Positions 25,029 to 34,261 of a stretch of 64,000 nucleotides of DNA are shown piece after piece. The notes below the pieces were generated by a model, which worked only from the letters and a program-made list of their open reading frames with translations, was not told the origin of the DNA and did no database searches. The position numbers and the translations under genes were made by a program. The first letter of the stretch is position 1. Each line of letters begins with the position of its first letter. Location: positions 2,356,001 to 2,420,000 of the forward strand of contig NZ_BNEM01000001.1 of assembly GCF_018327705.1 (NCBI RefSeq), written 5' to 3'. The DNA comes from Catellatospora sp. TT07R-123. Its GTDB lineage: Bacteria > Actinomycetota > Actinomycetes > Mycobacteriales > Micromonosporaceae.

Positions 25029-26471
25029 TCAGCCCAGGTCGACGGTCGGGTACAGCGGGTGGCCGGACAGCAGGTCGGCGGCGCGGCGGGAGACCGTGTC
25101 GGCGACCCCGTCGGCCAGCCGGTACTGCGCGAGCGAGACCTTGCCGTCGGCGCCGGCCGCCGGCGTGGTCTGCGACAGCACCGTGTGGATCAGGTCGGCG
25201 ACCTGGTCCATCTCGGCGGTGCCGAGCCCGCGCGTGGTCAGCGCCGGGGTGCCCAGCCGGACGCCGGAGGTGTACCAGGCGCCGTTGCGGTCCTGCGGCA
25301 CCGCGTTGCGGTTGGTGACGATGCCCGAGTCCAGCAGCGCCGACTCGGCCTGGCGGCCGGTCAGGCCGTACGACGAGACGTCCAGCAGCACCAGGTGGTT
25401 GTCGGTGCCGCCGGTCACCAGCGTCGCGCCGCGCCGCAGCAGGCCCTCGGCCAGCGCCTTCGAGTTGTCCACGATGCGCTGGGCGTAGTCGCGGAACTCC
25501 GGCCGCTTCGCCTCGGCCAGCGCGACCGCCTTGGCCGCCATCACGTGCGGCAGCGGGCCGCCGAGCACCATCGGGCAGCCGCGGTCGACCTGGTCGGCCA
25601 GCTCGGACTGGCACAGCACCATGCCGCCGCGCGGGCCGCGCAGCGACTTGTGCGTGGTGGTGGTGACGATCTGCGCGTGCGGGATCGGGTCGTAGTCGCC
25701 GGTGAGCACCTTGCCCGCGACCAGGCCCGCGAAGTGCGCCATGTCGACCATCAGGGTCGCGCCGACCTCGTCGGCGATCTCCCGCATGGTCGCGAAGTTC
25801 ACCAGCCGGGGGTACGCCGAGTAGCCCGCCACGATGATCAGCGGCCGGAACTCCCGGGCCGTCTCGCGCAGGGCCGCGTAGTCGATCAGGCCGGTGGCCG
25901 GGTCGGTGCCGTAGCTGCGCTGCTCGAACATCTTGCCGGAGATGTTGGGGCGGAAGCCGTGGGTCAGGTGGCCGCCCGCGTCCAGCGACATGCCCAGCAT
26001 CCGCTGGTCGCCGAGCTCGCGGCGCAGGTTGAACCAGTCCGCCTCGGTCAGGTCGTTGACGTGGCGCACCTGCGCCTTCTCCAGCGCCGGGCTCTCCACC
26101 CGGGCGGCCAGGATCGCCCAGAACGCGACCAGGTTCGCGTCGATGCCCGAGTGCGGCTGCACGTACGCGTGCTGCGCCCCGAACAGCTCCTTGGCGTGCT
26201 GCGCGGCCAGGCCCTCGACGGTGTCGACGTTGCGGCAGCCCGCGTAGAAGCGGCGGCCCACGGTGCCCTCGGCGTACTTGTCGCTGAACCAGTTGCCCAT
26301 CGCCAGCAGCACCGCGGGCGAGGCGTAGTTCTCACTGGCGATCAGCTTCAGCGATTCGCGCTGGTCGGCCAGTTCCTGGCCGATCGCGGCGGCGACGGCG
26401 GGCTCCACCGCGCGTACGGCCTCCAGCGCGTACCGGAAGGCCTGGGATTCATTGGTCAGCTCACCGGACAT
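25029..26471 (-). CDS. glyA: Serine hydroxymethyltransferase
   Basis: The 480-aa PLP enzyme converts serine and tetrahydrofolate to glycine and 5,10-methylene-tetrahydrofolate, feeding one-carbon units to purine, thymidylate and methionine synthesis. The family signature is intact: [10 protein letters not shown] and the PLP-lysine motif [15 protein letters not shown]. The start ATG 26471 has GGAGG upstream; an in-frame ATG 14 codons earlier would fall in the leader. The 5' leader contains a good match to the ZTP riboswitch, consistent with control by purine/folate stress. Actinomycetes often carry two glyA copies, so another may exist elsewhere. Confidence 0.95.
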   Translation of the reverse strand: MSGELTNESQAFRYALEAVRAVEPAVAAAIGQELADQRESLKLIASENYASPAVLLAMGNWFSDKYAEGTVGRRFYAGCRNVDTVEGLAAQHAKELFGAQHAYVQPHSGIDANLVAFWAILAARVESPALEKAQVRHVNDLTEADWFNLRRELGDQRMLGMSLDAGGHLTHGFRPNISGKMFEQRSYGTDPATGLIDYAALRETAREFRPLIIVAGYSAYPRLVNFATMREIADEVGATLMVDMAHFAGLVAGKVLTGDYDPIPHAQIVTTTTHKSLRGPRGGMVLCQSELADQVDRGCPMVLGGPLPHVMAAKAVALAEAKRPEFRDYAQRIVDNSKALAEGLLRRGATLVTGGTDNHLVLLDVSSYGLTGRQAESALLDSGIVTNRNAVPQDRNGAWYTSGVRLGTPALTTRGLGTAEMDQVADLIHTVLSQTTPAAGADGKVSLAQYRLADGVADTVSRRAADLLSGHPLYPTVDLG

Positions 26472-26497
26472 GGCCGGACCTCCTTGGCGATGCGAAA

Positions 26498-26582
26498 GGG
26501 GGCCCAGGCGCACGGCACAGCGTCACGATGACGGGGCCGCTTCCCGATGGTCGATCCCATCCCAGCGCGCCAGTCACGGCCC
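26498..26582 (-). promoter_or_regulatory. ZTP (pfl) riboswitch upstream of glyA
   Basis: Read on the minus strand, the leader contains the conserved 5' half GTGACTGGCG, followed by ACCATCGGGAAGCGGCC (consensus ACCACCGGGGAGCG). After a variable linker comes the 3' half CCGTGCGCCTGGGC. These are the hallmark segments of the pfl/ZTP aptamer, which binds ZTP or ZMP and commonly sits before glyA in actinobacteria. It ends about 27 nt before the glyA ATG, so control may be at translation initiation. The G-rich run at its 3' end, next to the ribosome binding site region, may take part. Confidence 0.85.
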
Positions 26583-26642
26583 ACCTCAGCCTAGCAACCA
26601 GACCGCGCCCACGCGGTCCTGGCTCACCGTCCGGGACGGCCT

Positions 26643-28460
26643 TCAGCCCAGCGCCCGGTCGAGGTTGAAGGCGGCGCTGATCAGGGCGAGGTGGGTGAAC
26701 GCCTGCGGGAAGTTGCCCAGTTGCTCGCCGGTCTGGCCGATCTGCTCGGCGTACAGCCCGACGTGGTTGGCGTAGGTGAGCATCTTGCCGAACGCCAGCT
26801 GCGCGTCGTCCAGGCGCCCGGCCCGGGTGAGGGCCTCGACGTACCAGAACGAGCAGATCGAGAAGGTGCCCTCGTCGCCGCGCAGCCCGTCGGGGCTGGC
26901 CTTGGGGTCGTACCGGTAGACCAGCGAATCGGAGACCAGGTCGGCGGTGAGCGCGTCCAGCGTGGACAGCCAGCGCGGATCGGTGGGCGCCATGAACTTC
27001 ATCATCGGCATCATCAGCACCGAGGCGTCCAGCACGTCGGCGCCTTCGTGCTGGGTGAACGCGGCGCGCTCCGGCGACCAGCCCTTCTTCATGATCCAGT
27101 GGTAGACCGCATCGCGGGCCTCCCGCCAGCGGCGCAGGTCGGCGGGAAGGCCGCGCCGGTTGGCCATGCGCATCGCCCGCTCGATGGCGACCCAGCACAT
27201 CAGCCGCGAGAACAGGAAGTTCTTGCGCCCGCCGCGCGTCTCCCAGATGCCCTCATCGGGGGTGTCCCAGTGCTCGCAGACCCAGTCGACCAGGTCGTGC
27301 ACCTCCTCCCAGCGATCGCTGGAGATCGGCTGCACCCACTTGTCGTACAGGTAGATCGAGTCGATGAGGGCGCCGTAGATGTCGAGCTGGAGCTGGTCGA
27401 CGGCGCCGTTGCCGATGCGCACCGGCGCCGAGCCGCGGTAGCCCTCCAGGTTCGGCAGCTCCTGCTCGGGCAGGTCGGTGCGGCCGTCGATGCCGTACAT
27501 GATCTGCAACGGGGCCTGGTCACCGCCGCGCAGGCTGACATGCCGGGACAGGAACTCCATGAACGCGGTCGCCTCGGTGGTGAAGCCGAGCCGCAGCATC
27601 GCGTACACGCAGAAGCCCGCGTCGCGGATCCAGACGTAGCGGTAGTCCCAGTTGCGCTCGCCGCCGATCTGCTCCGGCAGGCTGGTGGTCGGCCCGGCCA
27701 CGATCGCGCCGGTCGGGGCGTACGTCAGCAGCTTGAGGGTCAGCGCGCTGCGGTGCACCATCTCGCGCCACCGGCCCCGGTAGCGCGACTGGCTCAGCCA
27801 GCGGCGCCAGTAGCAGACCGTCTGCTCGAACTGCTCGGCCGCCTCGTGCAGCGGGCAGTCGCGGGGCGCGAGCCCGCCGTCGACGCGGTCCAGGGCGAAC
27901 ACCGCCGTCTCCCCCTCGGACAGGGTGAACTCGGCGCGGGCGTCGCGCCCGTCGTCGGCGACCGGGACGCTGGCCGTCAGCGCGAGCTTCAGGTGCGGGC
28001 ATTCGAACACCAGCATGCCGTCCTGGCGGCGGACCGTGTGCGACGAGCGGCCGTAGTCGAACCGGGGCGCCACCACCGCCGAGAACGGCATGGTGCCGCG
28101 TACGCACAGCACCCGGCGGATCAGCCGGTGCCGGTCGGCCTCGGTCGAGTCGCCCAGGATCGGCATGAAGTCCTGGATCTCCCCCACCCCGTCCTCGGCG
28201 AAGAACCGGGTGATCAGCACGTTGGTGTCGGGGAAGTAGAACTGCTTGGTGCGGGACGGCACCGAGGCTGTCAGCCGGAACGAACCGCCCCGGTCGGCGT
28301 CCAGGATCGCGGCGAACACACTGGGCGCGTCGAAGCTCGGGCAGCAGTACCAGTCGATGGTGCCGTCCACGCCGACCAGCGCGACGCTGCGCATGTCGCC
28401 GATCATGCCGTGCTCGGAGATCGGCAGGTAGCGTCCGTCCCCGTCCTCATCCGGCCCCAC
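26643..28460 (-). CDS. Glycoside hydrolase family 15 protein (glucoamylase/trehalase-like)
   Basis: The protein is about 605 aa with no signal peptide, so probably cytoplasmic. The N-terminal beta-domain has [17 protein letters not shown] and [18 protein letters not shown], typical of bacterial GH15. The (alpha/alpha)6 barrel carries [15 protein letters not shown] and, near the end, [14 protein letters not shown], which contains a likely catalytic Glu. Relatives in mycobacteria hydrolyse trehalose, others maltooligosaccharides. GTG 28460 was chosen because it opens just before the conserved N-terminus; the frame stays open further upstream, but that part is antisense to other genes. The ribosome binding site is weak. 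Confidence 0.88.
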   Translation of the reverse strand: MGPDEDGDGRYLPISEHGMIGDMRSVALVGVDGTIDWYCCPSFDAPSVFAAILDADRGGSFRLTASVPSRTKQFYFPDTNVLITRFFAEDGVGEIQDFMPILGDSTEADRHRLIRRVLCVRGTMPFSAVVAPRFDYGRSSHTVRRQDGMLVFECPHLKLALTASVPVADDGRDARAEFTLSEGETAVFALDRVDGGLAPRDCPLHEAAEQFEQTVCYWRRWLSQSRYRGRWREMVHRSALTLKLLTYAPTGAIVAGPTTSLPEQIGGERNWDYRYVWIRDAGFCVYAMLRLGFTTEATAFMEFLSRHVSLRGGDQAPLQIMYGIDGRTDLPEQELPNLEGYRGSAPVRIGNGAVDQLQLDIYGALIDSIYLYDKWVQPISSDRWEEVHDLVDWVCEHWDTPDEGIWETRGGRKNFLFSRLMCWVAIERAMRMANRRGLPADLRRWREARDAVYHWIMKKGWSPERAAFTQHEGADVLDASVLMMPMMKFMAPTDPRWLSTLDALTADLVSDSLVYRYDPKASPDGLRGDEGTFSICSFWYVEALTRAGRLDDAQLAFGKMLTYANHVGLYAEQIGQTGEQLGNFPQAFTHLALISAAFNLDRALG

Positions 28461-28507
28461 CAGCTCAGCATATGCCGAGGTCAGGGCCTTGAAAGGGGTA
28501 CGGCGGG

Positions 28508-28819
28508 CTACGGCAGCGGGCCGACCCGGACCACGGCCGACAGCGGCAGCGGGCCGTAGATGTGCGGGTACAGCTCGGCCGAGCCGGCCGGGCTCTCGCG
28601 GACCACCGGCACGTCGAGCAGCGACTCGTCGATCTCGACCAGCAGCAGGTCGTCCCGGTCGGCGTAGTACCGCCCCCGCACCGCCCGGATCTGCTCCAGG
28701 GTGTCGCTGGCGTGCAGGAATCCCTCCTGCTCCAGGCTGACGCCCCGGGTGGAGACGGTGTACGAGCCGGTGTACTGCGCCTGCGCCCAGTCCTCGGGCA
28801 GCGCGATCTGGTAGATCAT
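28508..28819 (-). CDS. DUF952 family protein
   Basis: The 103-aa protein starts at ATG 28819. It shows the DUF952 pattern: an N-terminal MIYQIALPEDWAQAQ, then EGFLHASDTLEQI, a central LLLVEIDESLL and a C-terminal ELYPHIYGPLPLSAV. The FLHAS and PHIYGPL motifs are conserved across the family. Function is unknown; structural similarity to ADP-ribosylation folds has been discussed for such proteins. It is co-oriented with the downstream GH15 gene (48 bp gap) and divergent from the plus-strand DUF6886-like gene. Confidence 0.85.
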   Translation of the reverse strand: MIYQIALPEDWAQAQYTGSYTVSTRGVSLEQEGFLHASDTLEQIRAVRGRYYADRDDLLLVEIDESLLDVPVVRESPAGSAELYPHIYGPLPLSAVVRVGPLP

Positions 28820-28877
28820 CCGTGCAGCGTATCGATATCCGGTCGACCCGCCCGGCCGGGCGTGCCAGTCTGGCCGG

Positions 28878-29423
28878 ATGCGACCGAATCCTGGCGAAGT
28901 GCTCCACTTCTCGGAAGACCCGACGATCACCCGGTTCGACCCGCACGTGGCCGCCACGGCCCGCCAGCCCGAGGCGTACGTCTGGGCCGTCGACCACGAC
29001 CGCTGCCCCGACTACTGGTTCCCGCGCGACTGCCCCCGGGCGCTGACCTGGGTCGGCCCCAACACCACGACCGCCGACGCCGCCGCGATCCTCGGCCCCG
29101 GCGGCGGCACCCGGCTGCACGCCGTCGAGTACGGCTGGCTGCCGCGACTGCGATCGGTGCGCCTGTACGCGTACCGGCTGCCCGCCGACCGGTTCCGCCC
29201 GTTCGGCGAGCCGGTCCCGCACGCCCACGTCGCCACCGAGCCGGTGCTGCCGCTCGGCCCCGCCGAACCCGTCGGCGACCTGCTGGAACTGCACGACCAG
29301 GCGGGCATCCAGCTGCGCGTGCTCGACAACCTGTGGCCCCTGTGGGAGGCCGTCATCGCCTCCACCATGCAGTTCAGCGGCATCCGCCTCGCCGGCGCCC
29401 GCCCCGCCCTCAGAACGCGCTGA
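28878..29423 (+). CDS. Conserved hypothetical protein (DUF6886-like)
   Basis: The 181-aa soluble protein begins EVLHFSEDPTITRF and contains AYVWAVDHDRCPDYWFPRDC and RALTWVGPNTTTAD, followed by HAVEYGWLPRLRS. This pattern matches what I recall as DUF6886. Its role is unknown. The C-terminal half has LRVLDNLWPLWEAVI. The 3' end overlaps the convergent maleylpyruvate-isomerase-like gene by 14 bp. No membrane segment or signal is visible. Confidence 0.7.
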   Translation: MRPNPGEVLHFSEDPTITRFDPHVAATARQPEAYVWAVDHDRCPDYWFPRDCPRALTWVGPNTTTADAAAILGPGGGTRLHAVEYGWLPRLRSVRLYAYRLPADRFRPFGEPVPHAHVATEPVLPLGPAEPVGDLLELHDQAGIQLRVLDNLWPLWEAVIASTMQFSGIRLAGARPALRTR

Positions 29424-30048
29424 TGGTGGCCGGGGAGCGTTCGGAGCGGCTGAGGGCGCGCAGCACGGCGGTGGGGCCGTGGCGGCGTACGGCCAGGGCG
29501 GACAGCAGGGCGAGCACCGGCTCAGTGACCTCGGCGGGCAGCTCCGGCGTCGGGATGTCCAGCCCGCAGGCCAGGTCGTCGGAGTGGACGGTGATCTCCA
29601 TCAGCCGGGTGAGCAGGTAGTCGTCCAAACTGAGCCGCCAGGGCCCGGCGGGCGGCACGACGTACTGGTCGGCCGGGGCGCCCGCGAGCACCTCCGGCAG
29701 CCGGCCCACCAGCTCGCCGACCCGCGCGGCCAGCGCGGCCGCGCCCTCGGCGGCGGCCTGCTCCCCGCCGCGGCGGATCGCCACGTTGATGGTGGCGTCG
29801 AGGTCGGCGCCGACCCAGCGGGCCTTGGCGTAGTGGTCCAGCACCCCGATCACCTCGCCGTCGCCGGGCAGGTCGGCCAGCAGCTTCGGCAGCGACAGCA
29901 ACTGGCTGCCCAGGTGCTCGGCCAGGCCGCCGACGGTGAAACCGGACAGCGCGCTCGGGTCGGTCCACGACTTGGCCACGGCGGGGTCGGCCAGCAGGGC
30001 GGCCGCGGAGCGGGCGGCGGCGAGGAACGCCGTACGCATCGGGGTCAT
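29410..30048 (-). CDS. Maleylpyruvate isomerase/DinB-type mycothiol-dependent protein
   Basis: The 212-aa protein of the DinB/maleylpyruvate-isomerase N-terminal superfamily is a four-helix bundle that often uses mycothiol in actinobacteria. Visible landmarks are GFTVGGLAEHLGSQL (metal-ligand His) and LLTRLMEITVHSDDLA, where HSDD supplies further ligands. The partner reaction, transfer or isomerisation with mycothiol, is not defined by the sequence. It starts at ATG 30048, convergent with the DUF6886-like gene and divergent from the membrane-protein gene. Confidence 0.75.
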   Translation of the reverse strand: MTPMRTAFLAAARSAAALLADPAVAKSWTDPSALSGFTVGGLAEHLGSQLLSLPKLLADLPGDGEVIGVLDHYAKARWVGADLDATINVAIRRGGEQAAAEGAAALAARVGELVGRLPEVLAGAPADQYVVPPAGPWRLSLDDYLLTRLMEITVHSDDLACGLDIPTPELPAEVTEPVLALLSALAVRRHGPTAVLRALSRSERSPATISAF

Positions 30049-30169
30049 GGGCCAACCCTACCTGTGCACCGCTGTCGATGCCTGCGCACGGCAGCGTATC
30101 CCGGGCCGGTGCACGCCGTTTGACGATGCGGACTTCGGCCCGCCCGCATCCCGCGAGCGGGCGCACGCG

Positions 30170-30197
30170 GGTGGGGTCGTGCGCACGGCCCCACCCG
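30170..30197. promoter_or_regulatory. Near-perfect GC-rich palindrome upstream of the membrane protein gene
   Basis: GGGTGGGGTCGTGCGCACGGCCCCACCC is self-complementary except for one mismatch and lies 40 bp upstream of the TTG start of the plus-strand gene. It could be an operator or a hairpin in the 5' leader. Confidence 0.35.
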
Positions 30198-30236
30198 GGT
30201 GCGCCGCGGCGCGGTCCACCCGAGAAAGGACTGTCG

Positions 30237-31634
30237 TTGAGCGAGCGCACCGTGCTCACCGCCGACCGCGCCGCGCCCGCCGCGCCGCAGCCGGACACCG
30301 CCGACCCGCAGCACCGGCTGCTGCACCGGGCGCTGTTGGGCGGTGCGGTACTGACCCTGGCGGCGGCGGTCCTGTTCGCGGTGCAGGTGCTGCCGGTGGG
30401 CTCACGGGCCGGGCGGTGGATCTACCCGTACATCGCGGCGTTCTCGGGGTGGCAGCTGTGGCCGGCGGCGGTCGCCCTGGTCGCGGTGCTGGGGCTGCTG
30501 CGGGTGACGGGGCGGCTGCGGCCGTGGGCGCAGGTCGGGGTCTGGCTGGTCGCGGCGGTGCCGCTGCAACTGCTGATGCGGGTGTACGACGACGCGTCGC
30601 TGGCCGCCCTGGTCGGCAGCGACCGGGCCAACTCGTTCCACACCCCGTCGCTGACCTACCCGGCGTACGACTTCATCTCGCGGTACATGGACCTGGTCCC
30701 CGAGCTGCCCGCGCACGCGCGGACCAACATGCCGGGCAAGACGCTGCTCTACCACCTGCTGGGCGCCGTCACCACCGACCCGGGCACGCAGGGCGTGCTG
30801 GTGGTCGCGGTGTCGAGCCTGACCGGCCTGCTCGCGTACGCGGTGGCCCGCGAGCTGTTCGGCGACCACCGCACCGCCGTGTACGCGATGGTCCTGGTGC
30901 TGCTCGTGCCGGGCCGCCTGTGGTTCCTGCCGATCCTGAACACCGTCTCCCCCGTGCCGATCCTGCTGGCACTCTGGCTGCACCTGCGCTTCCTGCGCAC
31001 GAAGTCCTGGCCGTGGGCGGTGTCGCTGGGCCTGGCGCTGTACCTGACGTTCCTGTTCGAACCGCTGCCGCTGGTGCTGGGCCTGGCCTTCGCCGGCACG
31101 GCCGCGCTGGCCCTGCACCGCCGCGCCTGCGACTGGTACGACCTGCTGCGGCTGGTGTCGCTCACCCTGGCCGCGTTCGCCGCCGCCTACCTGGGCATGC
31201 GGGCGGTGTTCGGGTACGACCTGTTCGTCAACCTCCACTACGTGCTGGCCGATGCCAACGAGTTCAACGTCCGCGCCGGACGGCCGTACCAGGTGTGGGT
31301 GTGGCGCAACCTGTGGGACTTCGCGCTGTGCGCGGGCCTGGCCGCGACGGTGGTGTCCGGGGCGGCCGGCTGGGACGCGCTGCGGCGGGGGCTGGCGCGG
31401 CCGGTCGCGGTGGTGACGGTGTGCGCGTTCGCGGTGCTCGCGTTTCTGGACCTGGTCGGGGTGAACCGGGGCGAGACGATCCGGCTGTGGATCTTCTTGG
31501 CCGTGTTCTTCCAGCTGACGGTGGCGTGGTGGTGCGCCCGCTCGCCACGGGTGTGGCCGTTCGCGCTGCTGGTGGGCGCGACACTGGTGCAGAGCGCACT
31601 GGGTATGGCGTTGATCGCCTTCGTACGCCCCTGA
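30237..31634 (+). CDS. Polytopic membrane protein, probable glycosyltransferase-like
   Basis: The 465-aa protein has about 10-11 predicted TM helices. The start is TTG 30237, with GAAAGGA six bases upstream; a later GTG (VLTADRAA) is an alternative. Loops include SFHTPSLTYPAYDFISRYMD, RTNMPGKTLLYHLLG and YVLADANEFNVRAGRPY. The layout and the acidic first loop recall GT-C-type enzymes such as mannosyl/arabinosyl transferases, but no signature proves this. No operon partners are evident. Confidence 0.65.
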   Translation: MSERTVLTADRAAPAAPQPDTADPQHRLLHRALLGGAVLTLAAAVLFAVQVLPVGSRAGRWIYPYIAAFSGWQLWPAAVALVAVLGLLRVTGRLRPWAQVGVWLVAAVPLQLLMRVYDDASLAALVGSDRANSFHTPSLTYPAYDFISRYMDLVPELPAHARTNMPGKTLLYHLLGAVTTDPGTQGVLVVAVSSLTGLLAYAVARELFGDHRTAVYAMVLVLLVPGRLWFLPILNTVSPVPILLALWLHLRFLRTKSWPWAVSLGLALYLTFLFEPLPLVLGLAFAGTAALALHRRACDWYDLLRLVSLTLAAFAAAYLGMRAVFGYDLFVNLHYVLADANEFNVRAGRPYQVWVWRNLWDFALCAGLAATVVSGAAGWDALRRGLARPVAVVTVCAFAVLAFLDLVGVNRGETIRLWIFLAVFFQLTVAWWCARSPRVWPFALLVGATLVQSALGMALIAFVRP

Positions 31635-31694
31635 CCTCCGCAGGAGTATCGCCCGGCCCGCGGCGGGCCGGGTGGCGTGGGACAGACTGGGCGG

Positions 31695-34205
31695 GTGCTT
31701 CCTGAGCTGGCCGCGCGGCCCGACACCGACCTGCCCGTCCGTGCCGTGCTCCCCGACCTGGTCGCCGCGCTGCGCGACACCGGCACCGCCGTCCTGGTCG
31801 CCCCGCCCGGCTCGGGCAAGACCACCCTCGCCCCGCTCGCCCTGGCCGACGCGCTGCCGGGCCGGATCGTGGTCGCCCAGCCGCGCCGGGTCGCCGCCCG
31901 CGCCGCCGCGCGCCGGATGGCCGAGCTGACCGGCACCGCCCTGGGCGGCCCCGTCGGCTACAGCGTGCGCGGCGACACCCGGACCAGCGCCGGCACCAGG
32001 GTCGAGGTGGTGACGACAGGGCTGCTGGTGCAGCGGATGCAGCGCGACCCGGAGCTGGCGGGCGTGGCGGCGCTGCTGCTGGACGAGGTGCACGAGCGGC
32101 AGCTCGACGCCGACCTGGCCCTGGCGTTCGGAGTGGACGTGCGGGCGGCGCTGCGGCCGGACCTGCGCCTGGTCGCGGCGTCGGCGACGGTCGCCGGGCA
32201 GCCGCTGGCGGCGCTGCTCGGACCGGGCACCCGGATCGTCACGGCCGAGGGCTCCCCGCACCCGGTGGCGGTGCACTGGTGCCCGCCGACGGGGCCCGTC
32301 GACGCGCCGTACGGCCTGCGGGTGGATCCGCGCCTGCTCGACCACGTCGCCGCGGTGGTCCGGCAGGCCCTGCGGGAGTCGCCGGGTGACCTGCTGGCGT
32401 TCCTGCCCGGCGCCCGCGAGCTGGACGCGGTCGCGGCGCGGCTGGGCGGGCTGGCCGGGGTCGACGTGCTGACCCTGCACGGCCGCCAGGGCGGGGGCAG
32501 CCAGGACGCCGTCCTGCACGAGGGGGCGCGGCGCCGGGTGGTGCTGGCCACGTCGGTGGCCGAGAGCAGCCTGACTGTGCCGGGGGTGCGGATCGTGGTC
32601 GACGCGGGGCTGGCCCGCGTCCCGCGTACGGATCTGGCCCGGGGGCTGGACGCGCTGGTGACGGTGCGGGTGTCGCGGGCCTCGGCGCAGCAGCGGGCGG
32701 GCCGCGCGGGGCGGCAGGCACCGGGCGCGGTGTACCGGTGCTGGTCGCAGGCCGAACACGACCGGCTGCCCGCGTACGCCGAGCCGGAGCTGGCCACCGC
32801 CGACCTGACCGCGTTCATGCTGCAACTGGCGTGCTGGGGCAGCCCGGACGGCGGCGGCCTGGCCCTGCCCGAGCCGCCCCCGGCGGCTGCCGCGCACGTG
32901 GCCCGGGAGACGCTGGCCGTGCTGGGCGCGGTCGACGCCGACGGCCGGGTCACCGCGCGCGGCCGCGCCATCGCCCGGGTGGGCGCGCATCCGCGCCTGG
33001 CCCGCGCGCTGCTCGACGCGGCGCCGCAGGTGGGGGCGCATCGGGCCGCCGAGGTGGTGGCGCTGCTGTCGGCAGACAGCCCGCCGCCGACCGACGACCT
33101 GGCCGTGGCCTGGCGGCGGCTGCGCGACGGGGCGGACGCGGCCGCGAGCGCCGCGTGGCGCACCGAGACGCGGCGGCTGTCGACCGCGCTGCGCGAGACC
33201 GGGGCGCAGCCGGACCGGACGGCACTGACCGACGACCTGGCGGCGGCGCTGGTGGTGGGGCTGGCGTACCCGGAGCGGCTGGCGCGGCTGCGCGCGGCGG
33301 GCGGCCGGACCTATCTGATGACCGGCGGTACGGCCGCGGAGCTCGCGCCCGGTTCGGGGCTGGGCGGGGTCGGCTGGCTGGCGGTGGCCTCGGCCGACCG
33401 GCAGCCGGGCAGCCGCGACGCCCGGGTGCGGCTGGCCGCGGCCGCCGACGAGGCGACCGCCCGCGCGGCGGCGCCGGACCTGCTGGCCGGCGGCGACGAG
33501 GTGTCCTGGGTGGACGGGGACGTGCTGGCCCGCACCGCGACCCGGCTGGGCGCGATCGTCCTGGCGGAGAAGCCCCTGTCCCGGCCGCCTCGGGAGCTGG
33601 TCGCGGCGGCGCTGGCCGAGGGCCTGCGCCGGGAGGGGCTGAAGCTGCTGCGCTGGGACGGCGACGCCGAGGCCATGCGGCAGCGGCTGGCCTTCTGCGC
33701 GTACGCGCTGGGCGAGCCGTGGCCCGCGGTCGACGACGACGCGCTGCTGGCCCGGGTCGGCGACTGGCTCGGGCCGGAGCTGGCACAGGCCCGGCGGCGG
33801 GCGGACCTGAGCCGGGTGGACGTGGCGGCCGCGCTGCGGCGGCTGCTGCCGTGGGCGCAGGCGGCGCAGCTGGACCAGTTCGCCCCGGAGCGGATCGAGG
33901 TGCCGACGGGTTCGCGGATCCGGGTGGACTACACCGACCCGGCCGCGCCGGTGCTGGCGGTGAAGGTGCAGGAGGTGTTCGGCTGGGCGGGCACGCCGAA
34001 GCTCGCGGGTGGCCGGGTGCCGGTGGTGCTGCACCTGCTGTCACCGGCCGGGCGCCCGGCGGCGGTCACCGCCGACCTGGGCTCGTTCTGGCGCACCGGA
34101 TATCCGCAGGTGCGGGCGGAGCTGCGCGGGCGCTACCCGCGCCACCCGTGGCCGGAGGACCCGGCGGTCGCCGAGCCGACCCGGCGGACCAAACCGCGCG
34201 GCTGA
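31695..34205 (+). CDS. hrpB: ATP-dependent helicase HrpB
   Basis: The protein is about 836 aa and belongs to the DEAH/RHA superfamily 2. Motifs in order are Walker A VAPPGSGKTT, DEVHER (motif II) in LLLDEVHERQLDAD, SATVAG (motif III), and motif VI QQRAGRAGRQAPGAVYR. The winged-helix/HA2 region and the HrpB C-terminal domain (KVQEVFGWAGTPKLAGG) follow. HrpB is an RNA/DNA helicase of uncertain physiological role. GTG 31695 is chosen because the conserved LPELAARPDTDLPVRAVLP starts there; GTG 31677 is possible. It is convergent with the M1 peptidase gene, with a perfect hairpin between. Confidence 0.9.
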   Translation: MLPELAARPDTDLPVRAVLPDLVAALRDTGTAVLVAPPGSGKTTLAPLALADALPGRIVVAQPRRVAARAAARRMAELTGTALGGPVGYSVRGDTRTSAGTRVEVVTTGLLVQRMQRDPELAGVAALLLDEVHERQLDADLALAFGVDVRAALRPDLRLVAASATVAGQPLAALLGPGTRIVTAEGSPHPVAVHWCPPTGPVDAPYGLRVDPRLLDHVAAVVRQALRESPGDLLAFLPGARELDAVAARLGGLAGVDVLTLHGRQGGGSQDAVLHEGARRRVVLATSVAESSLTVPGVRIVVDAGLARVPRTDLARGLDALVTVRVSRASAQQRAGRAGRQAPGAVYRCWSQAEHDRLPAYAEPELATADLTAFMLQLACWGSPDGGGLALPEPPPAAAAHVARETLAVLGAVDADGRVTARGRAIARVGAHPRLARALLDAAPQVGAHRAAEVVALLSADSPPPTDDLAVAWRRLRDGADAAASAAWRTETRRLSTALRETGAQPDRTALTDDLAAALVVGLAYPERLARLRAAGGRTYLMTGGTAAELAPGSGLGGVGWLAVASADRQPGSRDARVRLAAAADEATARAAAPDLLAGGDEVSWVDGDVLARTATRLGAIVLAEKPLSRPPRELVAAALAEGLRREGLKLLRWDGDAEAMRQRLAFCAYALGEPWPAVDDDALLARVGDWLGPELAQARRRADLSRVDVAAALRRLLPWAQAAQLDQFAPERIEVPTGSRIRVDYTDPAAPVLAVKVQEVFGWAGTPKLAGGRVPVVLHLLSPAGRPAAVTADLGSFWRTGYPQVRAELRGRYPRHPWPEDPAVAEPTRRTKPRG

Positions 34206-34221
34206 GCGGCGACGGGTGAAG

Positions 34222-34253
34222 CCGGACCCGGGGCGTCGCTGACCCGGGTCCGG
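34222..34253. terminator. Bidirectional terminator hairpin with perfect 11-bp stem
   Basis: CCGGACCCGGG (34222-34232) pairs with CCCGGGTCCGG (34243-34253). It lies between hrpB and the convergent M1 peptidase gene. Confidence 0.7.
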
Positions 34254-34261
34254 CCGGTCTG

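Noticed and set aside
30402-34034. A very long open frame on the minus strand opposite hrpB and the upstream membrane protein gene
   Set aside because: Its product is Arg/Gly/Pro/His-rich low complexity with no recognisable domain. It mirrors the GC-rich third positions of the real genes on the other strand, whose proteins have clear motifs.
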